Below, piece by piece: positions 1 through 11,213 of a DNA stretch of 64,000 nucleotides. Numbering within the stretch: position 1 is the first letter of the stretch; the number at the start of each line of letters is the position of its first letter. Under the pieces are notes generated by a model, which made no database searches, had not been told where the DNA came from, and saw only the letters and a program-made list of their open reading frames with translations. A program made the position numbers and the translations under genes. The DNA comes from Liopterus haemorrhoidalis (taxonomy: Eukaryota; Arthropoda; Insecta; Coleoptera; Dytiscidae). The stretch lies in NCBI GenBank assembly GCA_963971575.1, contig OZ020618.1:51226509-51290508 (forward strand), written 5' to 3'.

Positions 1-637
1 AATTTTTCGGAATGGTGAGATCTTTAGCGAGACACTTACATTAATTTCCTAAAAAAAAATTAAAAAAACGTAAATTGTTGTAGCGAAATAGCGACTTTTA
101 CAATGTTGTCGGCAGTCATAAAGATTATTATTATGGATTCGGTTTCAAATATCTGGTCTGCAGATATGTCATGCAGTGGGTATACTAATAATACACCCCC
201 AAGCAGGGGCCAACAGAATCTTCATTCTAAACTGTGATGTCAAGTAAAAAAGATTGTGTATTAAATTATTTTCTTGTAATTGAAGTAACTGTCTGTGTTT
301 TTTGTGTCTCATTTTTTGCAACAAGTTAAAATAATCTCCCTGTTGCCTTCTGTTTCTATGTATATATGGGACGTACCGACCATCGCTTTTCTTCATATCG
401 CAATAAGTCTTAATATGCATAAAAAAGAGCTAGACGTCTCCTTCGATTTGACGAGATATTTAATAAAATTGAATAACCGTTTACTTCAAATACTTGTATA
501 AACTTTTAGATTAGAGTTGGGTTAGATACAAATGTTGTCAAAACCGAAAACGCGCACTTATCACGCCTTCAACCCCACCATGAAATTCGAACTTGTAAAT
601 ATAACACCACGCCTCTCACCCCTGTCGCGCCTTTGAC
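1..637. other. Unassigned AT-rich sequence
   Basis: No recognisable gene or mobile element. The short open frames here have no family signature and overlap on both strands, as expected by chance in AT-rich DNA. Confidence 0.5.
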
Positions 638-673
638 ACTACCATGAAAATGATGCATCATTTTCATGGTAGT
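638..673. repeat. 36-bp perfect palindrome
   Basis: The sequence is a perfect palindrome of 36 bases with no spacer, centred on GATGCATC, with arms running ACTACCATGAAAAT inward. It lies immediately before the first T1 repeat copy. It may mark a foldback end or a local inverted duplication; function is unknown. Confidence 0.9.
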
Positions 674-674
674 T

Positions 675-922
675 ATTCATGTCAAAAGCGTAAATATGAA
701 GTTTCATAAAAATCCTTTTAGCCGAATTTACTCTGCATGAGTACACAGACAGACAGACAGATAGACAGGCAGACAGACCTCCGGACAGACAAAAAGATCA
801 TGCTAAAAATAGTCAAAACGTTATGTAGGGACCTCAATTCGTAGAGATCCATCGAAATCTCGAAATGTCAAAATCGGTATGATCACAATACCTCCCTTAT
901 ATATGTTGGCGGTCGGTAAAAA
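675..922 (+). repeat. T1 dispersed repeat, 3' half
   Basis: Copy of the T1 family. It begins in the segment GTCAAAAGCGTAAATATGAA, runs through a variable ACAGACAGAC-type microsatellite and ends in the conserved tail GGCGGTCGGTAAAAA. The 5' part seen in full copies such as 40078-40738 is absent. The protein-like frame it yields (TDRQTDR repeats followed by IMLKIVKTLCRDLNS) is a by-product of the repeat, not a gene. Confidence 0.85.
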
Positions 923-1122
923 TAGTTATATTTTTGGTATATTTATTTATTAAAAAAGCAAAAATTAATAATTTTTTACAATAGTGACTTTTTTGCTGCT
1001 GAATTGCATTTACTAAATCTTCAATTTAAGGTTGGTATTTCGTACAGTTTAAGTTCAATCAATCGTTAATAACTTCATCTGTCAATTGGTTTCTTTTATT
1101 GGTTTTAATATTATCAAAGGCC

Positions 1123-1612
1123 GAGACTAAAGCCTGGAACAGAATGCACAGCGCGCTACGGCGTCAGCGCGCCGTCATTTGCGACAGCGTTGCGTTAACG
1201 CCGTTGAGAATTTTCGCCTGCACACAATGCAATAATTTTTAACGCCGTCAAGTGTCACTTGACAACCTATATCCGTGTTTATACATGCGCTTTCTTTTAT
1301 TAAAAGTATAATGGATGATGAAGACTTGTGTATGATGTTATTTATGTTGTATGCAAGTTATTTATACATACAAACACTTTATTATTCAGTAAAAACTGAG
1401 GTTAGGTGTTCTGCGTCAACGTTCAACGGCATCAAAAGTTGGAAGTTGACGAACATTCAGTATCAACGGCAGTCGAACGACGTAGGACGTTGTCCATTCT
1501 GTGCACTTGCGTACGACAGCTTGGTTTTAACTTTCTTCTGACAGATAGTGCCGTACGTACGCCGTTAACACGTCGTAGAACTCGGTGCATTCTGTTTCCC
1601 ACTTAAGGTCTC
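1123..1612. mobile_element. TIR element, probable PIF/Harbinger MITE
   Basis: Imperfect inverted termini of about 40 bp: left GAGACTAAAG followed by GGAACAGAATGCAC, right its complement with a few differences. The ends are GC-rich (GCGCGCTACGGCG) in an AT-rich setting. A short plus-strand frame in the middle begins MDDEDLCMMLFML, which resembles the acidic start of insect Harbinger nucleases, but this is too short to prove it. A target duplication was not clear. Confidence 0.55.
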
Positions 1613-2200
1613 ACAAAAGTACGTAGAGGGAAAAATTGTGGCACCACTTTTCAAGGCCGAAGACCTTCCATAAACGTTCGTATCATCCAAAATATCTTGG
1701 CGTGCCATGCGTTTAATAGGTTCTCCATCTCTGGTCTATTTTAAGATGCACAAATTTCATGTTTGCATCAGAATTAAGAATATTAACATATAATGTTGTA
1801 ATAATAGTATGTGTATGCCTGTTGGTGTGCCTATGCTGGTTGTCTGTGTGTCTGTATCTGTCCACGAGCGTGGTATGTGCATCAGATGCACAGGCTTCAC
1901 TCAACATAGCACGGCTTGGCTAAGGATTAACATATAGCTAGCACACAACGACCTACCGAATACATATGTATGTTATGTTAAATATTTAACCCAATACAAA
2001 CACTAGCATGTGTTCAGATGCATAAACCTTGTCGCTTAGGTGTGAACATGTTGATAAATAATTAGATATTCTGATATACAGCGACCTTAATTGCTACATC
2101 AATAATGCTTTTAAAAAAATCAAATCAAAATCACTAAGGGATGAGAGCTCCAGTTGCTAACGAACTCTCAAATAAATTTATCAACAAAATTATTTTTTAA
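1613..2200. other. Unassigned sequence with TG-rich tract
   Basis: Nothing coding recognised. Positions about 1806-1862 form a degenerate TG-rich microsatellite. Confidence 0.45.
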
Positions 2201-2430
2201 GTCCCGGTATTTCCACCTTTCTGTTATCTGCAAGAATAACCATCAATGGGATAATAATATCCTCTTGGTAGTCACTAGGATAAATTGCTTTCTGTATTTC
2301 CAACTCTAGTTATCCCGTAGAATTTTTTTATGTTAGTATTAGTAGCGTTATGTTAAACAAAGAGAGACATATACGCGACTCGCACGAATAATAGAGAGAT
2401 AGATCAACTGTCAAAATTTTGTACAGAAAA

Positions 2431-2580
2431 ATGTCCGATAAATGCCCAAGAAGCTCAAATTTCAAATTTCCGAAACAAGGCAACTTGTAAATCTTGTGTT
2501 AAAATGTAAAAATGTTATATAAAATAAAGCTACTGACTCTGTGAATCTAAAAGATAAACAAGGGGCCTGGGAAAAAATTG
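2431..2580 (+). pseudogene. Harbinger-associated Myb/SANT-like protein, fragment
   Basis: The frame starts MSDKCPRSSNF and, after a frameshift, matches the better copy at 17426 (residues RSANFNISETRQLVNLVLK, then IENKATDAVNLKDK, then GAWEK). This pattern is that of the Myb/SANT-like DNA-binding proteins that accompany Harbinger nucleases and bring them to the element ends. This copy is broken by a frameshift and stops and cannot make protein. Confidence 0.65.
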
Positions 2581-2689
2581 TATTATGTTTAATGCATCCT
2601 GCATACAGAATAGAAATACAAAAACACTGAAAATTAAATACGACCGTTTTTTATTTTTTAATTGGTGTAGTATTTGGTCAAGCTGGATA

Positions 2690-2842
2690 TTAAATGAATT
2701 TTTCGCGAAATCGATTAATAAATTCTTTCTCATCCCAATGGTTCATATGATTTGGTCTAACACGAACTATGTATGGACGTTCTAAATACTCTACAATTTC
2801 TTCATCATCGTCTGCTTGCAAATCTTCTAAATCAGCATCCAT
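2690..2842 (-). pseudogene. Harbinger nuclease, N-terminal 50 codons
   Basis: A minus-strand ATG opens a 50-codon frame: acidic start MDADLEDLQADDDEEI, then VEYLERPYIVRVRPNHM and HWDEKEFINRFR, ending at TAA. The (D/E)xxFxxRFR block is the usual N-terminal motif of HARBI1-like nucleases, just upstream of the DDE domain. The catalytic domain is missing. The same N-terminus recurs at 18612-18764 with further damage, so the identification rests on two copies. Confidence 0.7.
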
Positions 2843-3080
2843 GATTTCTTTCTTTAAAAATAAATTATCTAAAAATAATCGACAATATTTTGTTTATTTC
2901 AGTATAAATTAAAGTAGTAGATTACTAAATAATTTTGAATTTATTTTGATATAGGTAATTACACAATAAAATAGTACACATAATGGAAACAGGTGTATAT
3001 AATATCTATATAAAGTGTAGGTATGTCTAATATGTACATGTTATATTATATATTTTACGTATATATGCTTATATTCATAA

Positions 3081-3447
3081 AAATCATAAAATAATTTAAT
3101 AAGTCATAAAATAATAATTATAAAATATTGGCAATGTTACAGGTTAAAATAGTTTTTAAAAAATAAAAAATAAATAAAATAAATATGTAGTTAAAAATAA
3201 GTTTAAATGTATGATTTGCTAATCTTATTGTCACTCAAATTTAAATTTCAGAAATTCGTCAATTGTATAAAAAATATTTTTGAGCTTAGTTCTCCGTTTC
3301 TAGACCGCGGGCCATAGATATGAAAGCCACGTGGTCAGTGTAACGTTTCGACCGGTCCTTATATCCCTGTATGAACAGATACTCATTTATAAGTATTAAA
3401 TACATAATTGCTTATATTTATCTTGGGATTTTTTTTTTGAACTCTCA
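3081..3447. other. Unassigned AT-rich sequence
   Basis: No feature recognised. It may contain the eroded right part of the Harbinger copy. Confidence 0.4.
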
Positions 3448-3612
3448 GTATTGTTTCTATATGTAGGTCAAAGAGTTGTATAAGAATGCCAAATTTCAAC
3501 TTTCTATGTTAAGCCGGTTGGCTACAATTTCTACCATAGAGACAGACAGACAGACAGACACATGAGTGATGTTATAAGGGATTTTTTGTGGTCATACCTA
3601 CAAAACCCTAAT
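3448..3612 (+). repeat. T3 dispersed repeat with (ACAG)n
   Basis: Shares CAAAGAGTTGTATAAG, then CAACTTTCTATGTTAAGCCG, a short (GACA)n run, and GTCATACCTACAAAACCCTA with the reverse-oriented copy at 8286-8560 and with 46808-46900. Confidence 0.8.
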
Positions 3613-3639
3613 GTTAAATTTTAAAATGCAGGTTAAAAT

Positions 3640-4277
3640 TTTCTTTCGATTACCTTTACGTTTGCTTACTTTTGAGTTTGTGAGTTAATATGGGGAGGTG
3701 CAATCGCAAAAAATGTAAATTTCAATCTTATTCTTCTTTATTCCGCGGTAAAAGTTGTTACCCTGTATAAAAGCGACTCATTAATTATTTTGAGGTAACA
3801 TTAACATTTTTAACAAGTTAAGCACCATGTTATTCGTAAAATCTATTTTTAAATTATTGGGTTTGGTTAATATTTAATTTATGTTTTTAATTCTGTAAAA
3901 GTGTTGTTAAATATCTGATTAATTTAGAGCACCATTTAATTGATCTGTTATCTCTTCCGTACTCGAATCGATTTCAAATTAAGCTATTTACATAGCAAAT
4001 GAAACATTGGTAAAATCAAAGAGCACTTCGGCCAACAGCATCCGACAGCGGACTACCGAATAACTGCTTTTTCGTCCTTACTCCAGCAGTCTATTATCGC
4101 TTTCAAAGGACTCTTTTTTATTCTGTTTTGGCACTGAGTTGGGACTTTGCTATTAATGACACACATTAATGATAGATATTGAAATTTGCATTTATATAAG
4201 TTGATAAATTGGAAAAATTACGGCACTATTTTATAATGTAGTACTTTCAAAATAGTAGATTTTTATACGCAATAATG
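3640..4277. other. Unassigned AT-rich sequence
   Basis: Nothing recognised on either strand. Confidence 0.45.
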
Positions 4278-4489
4278 TCCAAGACCAGGGGTCGGCAACC
4301 TTTCAGTGTCAAAGAGCCAAATATATATTGACAACAAAAACAATAACATGGAAGAGCCGCTAAAAATATATGCTATATTTAAGAAAAAATAAATTAATAT
4401 TTACTTATACATTTAGTTTGTGATACCTATTGCACTTGCCAGTATATTACAATATAATATTTTTTTTACTGGGACGATTGCTACTTGCA

Positions 4490-4790
4490 TAGTGTTCGAT
4501 AAGACTTCAATATTTGGTAAATGTTCAGTAATCTTTAACTTAAGGCAGCAATCAAGTTTCAGGTCAGTAATATTACTTTTTAACTGACTATTAATTTCAT
4601 ATGTGAAAAGACTTGCTCATAGTAATCCGAAAATTGTCAGTAGTCCAAAAGCATAATTTTTTAAATGATTGAACGATTCTGGAAGACGATTCCGAGCTTC
4701 GAAAACAACTTTATCTACATCTTGAAGATTGCGAATTTCGGTCCACTTATGCTGGATAAAATGAACTTTTCTCTTTCTAAACTTTCCAGT
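4490..4790 (-). pseudogene. hAT transposase C-terminal (dimerisation) remnant
   Basis: Read on the minus strand in shifting frames: VFEARNRLPESFNHLKNYAF, then YEQVFSHMKL, then SNITDLKLDCCLKLK and PNIEVLSNTMQ. The FS-MK block followed by SN(I/L)TD-HL-CL is the pattern of the C-terminal dimerisation domain of ZBED/Charlie-type hAT transposases. At least two frameshifts separate the blocks. No catalytic core survives. Confidence 0.65.
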
Positions 4791-4799
4791 TCAGAATTA

Positions 4800-4968
4800 C
4801 CGTATTTTTCGGACTATAAGACGCACTTTTTACATAGAAAAATGGACTCAAATTTTGGGTGCGTCTTATGGTCCGAAGGTAACATTAAAATATATTTTTC
4901 TAAAAATCATCTTATAAATTTGAGGTGCGTCTTATCGTCCGGTGCGTCTTATAGTCCGAAAAATACGG
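4800..4968. mobile_element. 169-bp MITE (TA target) nested in hAT
   Basis: Termini CCGTATTTTTCGGACTATAA and its complement, flanked by TA at 4798-4799 and 4969-4970, as for Tc1/mariner-type MITEs. It lies inside the hAT element and so is younger than it. An open plus-strand frame across the MITE is accidental. Confidence 0.85.
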
Positions 4969-5504
4969 TAAGTTTTAAGAATATATTATTCCATAAATCT
5001 TTGGATTTTAAATCCAATAATTGAAGTTCAAATTGTACCTGTTTAATAAATGGGAATGGTGATAAATGTAATTGCTGCATATCTGATTCAATTGGTTTGG
5101 TCAAAAGAGCTTATATTTTCTAAACTCTTTAAATCTTTCTCCAAAAGCTTCTTGCATGTTAACAATAGTTTGTGCAAAAAAAATAAATTGCATTAATTAC
5201 GTTGTTATTGTCCTTATGTTTTTGAAAATTAATAAAATGTAAAAATGTTTCTGCACGTATATCATTCATCAGAAATTACTTCTTCTAAAAGGGAATATGC
5301 AGCAACTCGGGAAATTACCAGGTGTGAATTGCACCGTAAAACATCCTGAACAATACAAAACCTGTATAATACAGGCAGAAAGTTGAAAATTAAAAAATAA
5401 ATTATATTAAAATAAAAACCAGCCAATTTTCAATGAGCCACAATATTTTCTAAAAGAGCCTGCTGCGGCTCCGGAGCCTCAGGTTGCCTACCCCTGTCCT
5501 AGAC

Positions 5505-6115
5505 CAATGGTTGCCAAACTCAGCAGAATGTAAGCAAATATTTAAATTTTAACTACCTGGTGAGTTACCTACTTACTTCGATGCTTACGACAAAAATTCG
5601 ATGCTTATGATTTCGATTTATCAAAATCAAACAACAGCCCGGAAATGCTTGGTCACTTATAAGTGCCCAAGAAAGAGCAATACAACTTTAAACACTTAAA
5701 CCTATGGAACTTGAAATATAAAGCTCCTATTTTGCAGCATTTGATTTTTTGAGATGTATTTAACGAGTTTCTCGTTACCTTAGTAAAGTTGTTATCAGCA
5801 TTAATTAACACACTAGGTTGATTTCGTTGAACAATAATATCTCAACGTTCTCCGATAATCCGTGCAAGATAGTCGAAGATTTACAACCCGCGGTACCGGC
5901 TGAACAAATAACCTCCGGGTGTGCCAAGCTTATAGTATTATGAACAATTATAACAAGTATAACACGTAGATATATTGCAGTTAGTCCATTTTTCAAAAAC
6001 TAGCTATTAACGATTGAGAAATAGCATTTGATATAGAATAAATCTTCTTAGCGTTATTCCGTTAGTGCGGAGTTTTTTGGATTTTAACGCCACTTTTGCC
6101 GATCAGCGCTTAATT
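5505..6115. other. Unassigned sequence
   Basis: No family recognised. A short frame at about 5815-5940 has less biased codons than its surroundings but nothing supports a gene. Confidence 0.4.
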
Positions 6116-6117
6116 CA

Positions 6118-6310
6118 GGGGTAGATGGGCACCACTCATGTCATCGTCTACTGTATCTTGCCATCGTTGTTTTGGTCTACCACGAAGGCGCTAACCATTT
6201 GTTATAAAATTATGAGCAATGTAGGGAACAGTACTAGGTGATGTTCGTGCTACATATCCGAACTAATGAAGGCGTTTTCCCAGTATTTTTTCCTGAATTA
6301 GTGCCACGCC
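6118..6310 (-). pseudogene. Non-LTR retrotransposon, C-terminal end of RT protein
   Basis: On the minus strand the sequence reads FGYVARTSPSTVPYIAHNF, then RLRGRPKQRWQDTVDDDM. The H(V/I)-GYVAR and RGRP-RW-DxVxxD blocks are the usual extreme C-terminus of RTE/R1-like LINE polyproteins. One stop and one frame shift interrupt it. It is only the last part of the protein. Confidence 0.65.
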
Positions 6311-6329
6311 AGTCTACTGACGAATAATA

Positions 6330-7318
6330 TCATTCGGTGTGTCCTCCAGGTGAAAAATGACCATGAATCAGCGAAGCATGCGCACCATCATGGAATATTA
6401 TGGACATTCAGCTCTTTTTTTGGTTAGCCAACATTCTGGATTATTGTCATTGATTATTGTCATTGGATTATCTGCCATTGGTAATTTGTAGGCCTTAATA
6501 GCTGCTGTTAATAGTGTTAATATTAAACCAAGTAAATATTAAAATCGTATTTTAATTAAAGTAGGTTAGCTAAAATGTTGATTTTAATTAAAAGACCACT
6601 TAAATACTTTTTAAGAATCATAGCAATCAGCTAGGCGAACCCAGGAGTTCACATCCGACTCACTCAAAGATTATAAACTCATTATGTGGAAGACCTTAAA
6701 TCAATGATAACTGTGAATTTTAAAAATGTCATATTTTACATTTAAAAGCTACGCCTTTAAAGACATATTAAATTTAGTTCAGTGCCTAAATGCGCCCTAA
6801 CACTATTCAACATTTATCTTGTCCATTTTTAAAACATCCACTGATTATTCAGAAGTTCATTTTCATAGCCAGAATTATATTTTCATGGTCTTCAACATAA
6901 CATGATATTTTTAACAATGGTATTGCATTAAGCATATTTTAGTATATTGATAAAATATTTTGGTGTTTACACAATTTTCCAAAAAACACTTTGATAAATT
7001 AATTTGTCAGTTATTTTCCTTTTTCGATGATTAATGAATAATATATTTACAAATTTCATCAATATCAATTCATCATCAAGATGATTTATACTGTTTTATC
7101 AAGAAACATTTCTACTTTTTATCCAACAATTCATTTTTCTTTTTTCAACAAATCCGAGTTAATTTACTTTTTTTAGAATCATCAGTAGTTTATAAGGGCT
7201 AAGGATTTACAACGTATCGATTAACACATGAGGAACAAGATTGTTCAACTAAAAGAAAATTACGAAATGTTTAAAAAATAAAGGTATCGGTTGTTCAAAA
7301 AGTAAAGAACCTTTGGTT
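6330..7318. other. Unassigned AT-rich sequence
   Basis: Nearly one kilobase without a recognisable gene, repeat copy or structured terminus. Confidence 0.45.
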
Positions 7319-8285
7319 ATCTAATTTAATTTAATTTAATTTATTAAACCACAAAATTATTACAGAAAGAAAGATTTACATGTAATAATCTTAAAACCTG
7401 GAGGCATAAAATACCTGTACAGGTGTGGATACAAAAATATAAATGTAAATAAAAACTAAACTTAAAACTAAAGATATAATTAGGATAATTCCGGAATTCA
7501 AGTTTTGTTTTAATTTATTTTTGTTCTTTAACTGATAGTTGCAATAATATTATTTTGTATCCATGTTCTCAGTTTGAGTCTATTTGTTTTTGTATGTATA
7601 TTCTCTATTCATTTTAGTTCTACTGATAGTTGATTAATTTTTTTTATGGCTTTAACATAACTTGATTTGCTTAAGACAGTTTTTTTCATGATCGGGAGTC
7701 TCAAGCTTTTGTTTCTTGTTACACTAGCTGATAATTTAAATTTAAAACTGAGATTTTGATAGTGATGTAAAAGTGAATTATATGCATACAGTTGTGTTAG
7801 ATTTAAGGGGTAATTATTTGTAAAAAATCTATTTTTGCTTATTATTTTTAAAAGTCTATTTTGCAATTGTTGTAGAAGTGATAGGTAATTGTTATAAGCA
7901 CCCCCCCCCCCAAGCTATTATACCATAATTAATGATGCTATGAAAAAATGCATAATATATAGTGAGTAAAGTATGTGAGTCCATAATTTTTGCTAGTTTA
8001 TGAAAGGTGTACGTTAAATATTTAGTTCTATTGATGATAAATTCAATGTGAAAGTTCCATTTCAGGTTTAAATCAATTTTAATTCCTAAGTATTTACAAA
8101 ATTCAACTCTAACTAAGTTCTTATTTTTGATTTGAATTTGACAATTCGGGGGAACACTATCATTATTATTTCCAAAAGTAATGAAAACTGATTTTTCAGT
8201 GTTTAATGTTAATTTGTTATAGTCAAGCCAGTTAGATAAAAAATCCAGTTTTAAATTCAAATTAGATTCAGCCTCTTTCCAGGTT
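7319..8285 (-). mobile_element. 5'-truncated Jockey/CR1-type LINE
   Basis: Minus-strand LINE: RT C-terminal coding region (7609-8260), a 3' UTR, and a simple (TTAAA)n-type tail at 7321-7345, which marks the 3' end. The 5' side is cut off where the T3 repeat begins near 8286. Confidence 0.75.
7609..8260 (-). pseudogene. Reverse transcriptase thumb/C-terminus, frameshifted
   Basis: Two adjacent frames form one LINE protein. The first has WLDYNKLTLNTEKSVFITFG and then FCKYLGIKIDLNLKWNFHIE, the conserved segment following the RT palm. The second has MQNRLLKIISKNRF. The IINYGIIAWGG block lies just before a run of 12 C at 7900-7911, which breaks the frame. The catalytic F-ADD motif lies upstream of the truncation and is lost. 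Confidence 0.75.
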
Positions 8286-8349
8286 TAAGAGAGAACATTT
8301 TTAGGGTTTTGTAGGTATGACCAAAAAACCCTTATACCGTCATTTTGTC

Positions 8350-8387
<38 letters not shown>

Positions 8388-9425
8388 TCGGTAAAAATTG
8401 TAGCCAAACGGCTAAACCTAGAGAGTTGAAATTTGGTATGCTTATACAACTCTTTGACCCGCACATAGGAAAAATACTAAAACATCTAAAAAATATATCC
8501 CCCTAAAAATATAAACAAATATGTGCTCATCGAAAAAAAAATTTTTTTTTTATAATTCTGAGTAGGGTATCAAATGAAAGCCCTTAGTACGTGAATTAAC
8601 AATCAAAATTTTTGCAAAATATATTATTTTGAGGCGATTTTTGCCAAAATTGTGCAAAATTTTTTTTGTCCCACACCCTGTAGCCCAGATGGTTTAAACT
8701 AAAAATGTGAAAAAAATCTAAGTAATGTATATTGGTGTGAACCGGAATAGTACAACAGGAATTTTTGATCAGATTATGTTTTCGGAAAATAACGCATTTT
8801 TTGTGATTTTTTGTTGACGATGCATACATGTTATACTCTTATAACACACTAAGTTGATAAGCGTTTGATGGTCTAGTGGCTCAGTTGCTGGACAACCACA
8901 CAGGATCGTTATTCATTACACAGGTTCGTTCCTGGCTTGTGGAGTCAATTTTATTTTTTGTTTTTTTTTTTCATATTTAATATGTTTAAATTAATTTGTT
9001 AAAATTCTAGTTATATTTTAGCACATTTTGAATTTAATTTTCAAGAGCGTAAATTTAATAACCAATTGGAATTATATTTTCATTCTGTGTCATTTATACG
9101 AAGCCAGAGGGGCGGAGCGTATGATTTAAGACAACCAATGAAACCTTGTTATATAAAAAAAATACTGCATTTATTTAGAAACCTAAATAATGATATTAGG
9201 TATTCGAATTAAAATTAACAAAAAAATATTTTAACATAAAATTTGTTTTTATAGCTCTGAGATTAACAGACGATAAATTATTTTAAAAAGATCGTTCATT
9301 TTGCCGTGGTTACTACAAAGCAAAATTTGTCCTACACACTCAGCATGCCGCATGCCTTCACTTATTATATACCTGCGAAATCCTGCAATGTGTGAAAACT
9401 CACACTTCACATCAATTTTTTTTAT
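8286..9425. repeat. Composite repeat: T3 + tRNA-like segment + R4 end
   Basis: From left: T3 in reverse with (GTCT)n at 8343-8386, a conserved block containing CAGGAATTTTTGATCAGATT, a tRNA-like segment at 8861-8944, a body, and R4 (ACCTGCGAAATCCTG...). The same order recurs at 13335-14060. The two outer ends are imperfect inverted copies of each other (AGGGTTTTGTAGGTAT on the left, complement of ATACCTGCGAAATCCTG on the right), so the whole may be one TIR unit. Confidence 0.6.
8861..8944 (+). other. tRNA-like segment (SINE-type A and B boxes)
   Basis: TGGTCTAGTGG (8869-8879) fits an A box and GGTTCGTTCC (8923-8932) fits a B box with near-normal spacing for a pol III promoter. It lacks a foldable anticodon arm and is inside a repeat, so it is a SINE-like promoter relic and not a tRNA gene. 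Confidence 0.45.
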
Positions 9426-9429
9426 CTAA

Positions 9430-10690
9430 TTTGGTTACGCTTGATTTCCTGGGTGTGGCTCACACTAGCTGCGAAGAAAATTCTGCGTCAAAATTGCTGT
9501 GTATTAATATTAAAATTTGCGGAAATGGTGTGAGGAGTCGTCAGGTGGCAATGTGAGTAAATCTTGGTGTGCTGTTAATTGAATCGTGTTTTCTCCTGAA
9601 TAAATAGAACTATTCAGAGCTGCGCACTAATCCCGATATAAGTAGATTTAAGATAATTGACGTCTGGATTAAGAACAGTGTCTATTAATCCAGTTGCGAA
9701 GATATTCTGTACGTTGATGCATAAACAAGATGGATGCCTTTGTATAATTCAACAAGGACTCGAAACTCACCCAGAAATTAACATTCCATTTCATAATACA
9801 TAGGTATGCTGCTAATAAATGCACGAATTCCGTTTCTGGCTTCAATTCTCGATCATTTGCATACAGAAGTCTGCACATCACACAGCGATATCATCTGCCA
9901 CTGACACACAAATTACACTCTCTCCCCTCAATCTTCAACCCTTATCTCATCAAATTATAGTCTTTTTGCTTATCGGACACATTTTCAACTGTATAAAATT
10001 ATATAAATATGGGGCAGATCCGTATATTGGACGGGAAACAAAAGATACGCGAAGAATGCATTATTATCTAGCATGGTTTCTTAGTTGTCAGTCCACCATC
10101 CGAGAAAAATTGATCGGTCCACAATATACAATTTAATTTAATTAATTATTGCGTATTGAATAAGTTTATGAAAGAAATTGAAAACATTTATATAATGTAT
10201 GTAGTAAATAAAGTAGTCGTCAAATTGTCAGAAAATCCACGCTTGGCCATCTCCGATTTGGCTAAAATTTTAAATGGTTGTAGATAAATATTAGAGATGA
10301 ACTTGTGCAAGGAGGTTTTTCCACTGATTGACAGATGTCCAGTTTACCTTTCCATATCCCTGTTTATCCTCACCACGTGCCCTATCTACTGTAATCTTAG
10401 TTCTTGTGTGATACTCGGCTTTGCGTACATATCTTAAAATCCAAGAAATACACGCAGTATGTATAAAATAACCGATGTCCAGCCAAATTGGAGTTCGAGT
10501 TGGATTTGAACCAGACAAAATAATAGGACAATTTAATTTTTAATGTGTAAAGTTGTAGACGCTTACTCCTAATGTAATTTGTCATTAAATTCCATTTATT
10601 TTTGTAATCTTAGTTACCATTATTCGATTTATCAAATTAGAATTATACACAATAATCCCACAGAATATTTTTTAATGTAAAAAAATTTTT
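9430..10690. other. Unassigned sequence
   Basis: No recognisable element. A short stretch near 10198-10280 reads KVVVKLSENPRLAISDLAKI and could be a transposase helix-turn-helix scrap, but this is too little to name. Confidence 0.4.
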
Positions 10691-10806
10691 ATTGAAATAT
10701 AAATAAAATTCAGCTGAGGCCACCACAGGACCGACCGTCATCACAAAGTACTTGTTTAATTGAAGCTGATATATCAAAAACTGTCTCAAAAAAAAATTGT
10801 TAGTTA

Positions 10807-11213
10807 CAGTCTGTTCCAAACGGTTAAGCGGAACTAAATGGGAATTTAGTTCTTTTAGGTTGTCACGAGAAGAGACCTTGCTTGGGTTATTTCATTTTTC
10901 ACGTTGGGATGTCAAAATTTAAAATTCCAACAATGAAACCATGGAAACGAATGACATATGTCAAAATTAAATATTTTTTTTGAATATTTTAATGACAAAA
11001 AAATAAATAAATGGGAAATTTGTATTAAGAATGACACAAAACATCAAAATATAAAGAAAATTACATTTTAAAATCATATTAACCTTAAACAAAAAATGTT
11101 TATTGTAAGTATGATTTACAAAGCTTAAACAAAACGGCCGAAAGGTACGATTTAAACGATGAAAGTAACTAGATTGCAAAATCTAGTTCCGCTTAACCGT
11201 TTGGAACAGACTG
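10807..11213. mobile_element. 407-bp MITE Y, copy 1 (TA target)
   Basis: Ends CAGTCTGTTCCAAACGGTTA and complement, flanked by TA at 10805-10806 and 11214-11215. The T1 empty site (GTTAGTTATTGC in other copies) confirms insertion at TA with duplication. An identical-length copy in opposite orientation is at 16870-17276. Non-coding; the minus-strand frame inside is accidental. Confidence 0.95.

Larger units (their letters stand above)
2201..3080 (+). mobile_element. PIF/Harbinger-type element, decayed copy X1
   Basis: Starts at GTCCCGGTATTTCCACC directly after TAA, the target type expected for PIF/Harbinger. It is collinear with a second copy at 16747-19160 and carries remnants of the two genes typical of this superfamily in divergent orientation: a Myb/SANT-like protein on the plus strand and the start of the nuclease on the minus strand. 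Most of the nuclease gene is deleted. The right end is not preserved; homology with the other copy fades near 3080. Confidence 0.75.
4286..5496 (-). mobile_element. hAT-family transposon (Charlie-like), decayed
   Basis: Inverted termini CAGGGGTCGGCAACCT (left) and CAGGGGTAGGCAACCT (right, read inward) are classic hAT ends. An 8-bp target duplication is visible: TCCAAGAC at 4278-4285 and TCCTAGAC at 5497-5504, seven of eight identical. Length 1211 bp, including a nested MITE at 4800-4968. Minus-strand remnants of a hAT transposase C-terminus lie near the left side. Confidence 0.9.

Noticed and set aside
713..900. Protein-like frames with TDRQTDR repeats followed by IMLKIVKTLCRDLNS (also 11264-11452, 28710-28916, 40539-40751)
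   Set aside because: They arise from the ACAG/ACGG array and conserved T1 tail in several frames and on both strands; no start context and no conservation of frame between copies.
4665..5024. 119-codon plus-strand frame
   Set aside because: Crosses a MITE boundary inside a hAT element whose real coding remnant is on the other strand.
8343..8388. CRISPR-like or VNTR array
   Set aside because: Simple (GTCT)n microsatellite within a dispersed repeat; no spacers. No CRISPR array exists anywhere in the window.
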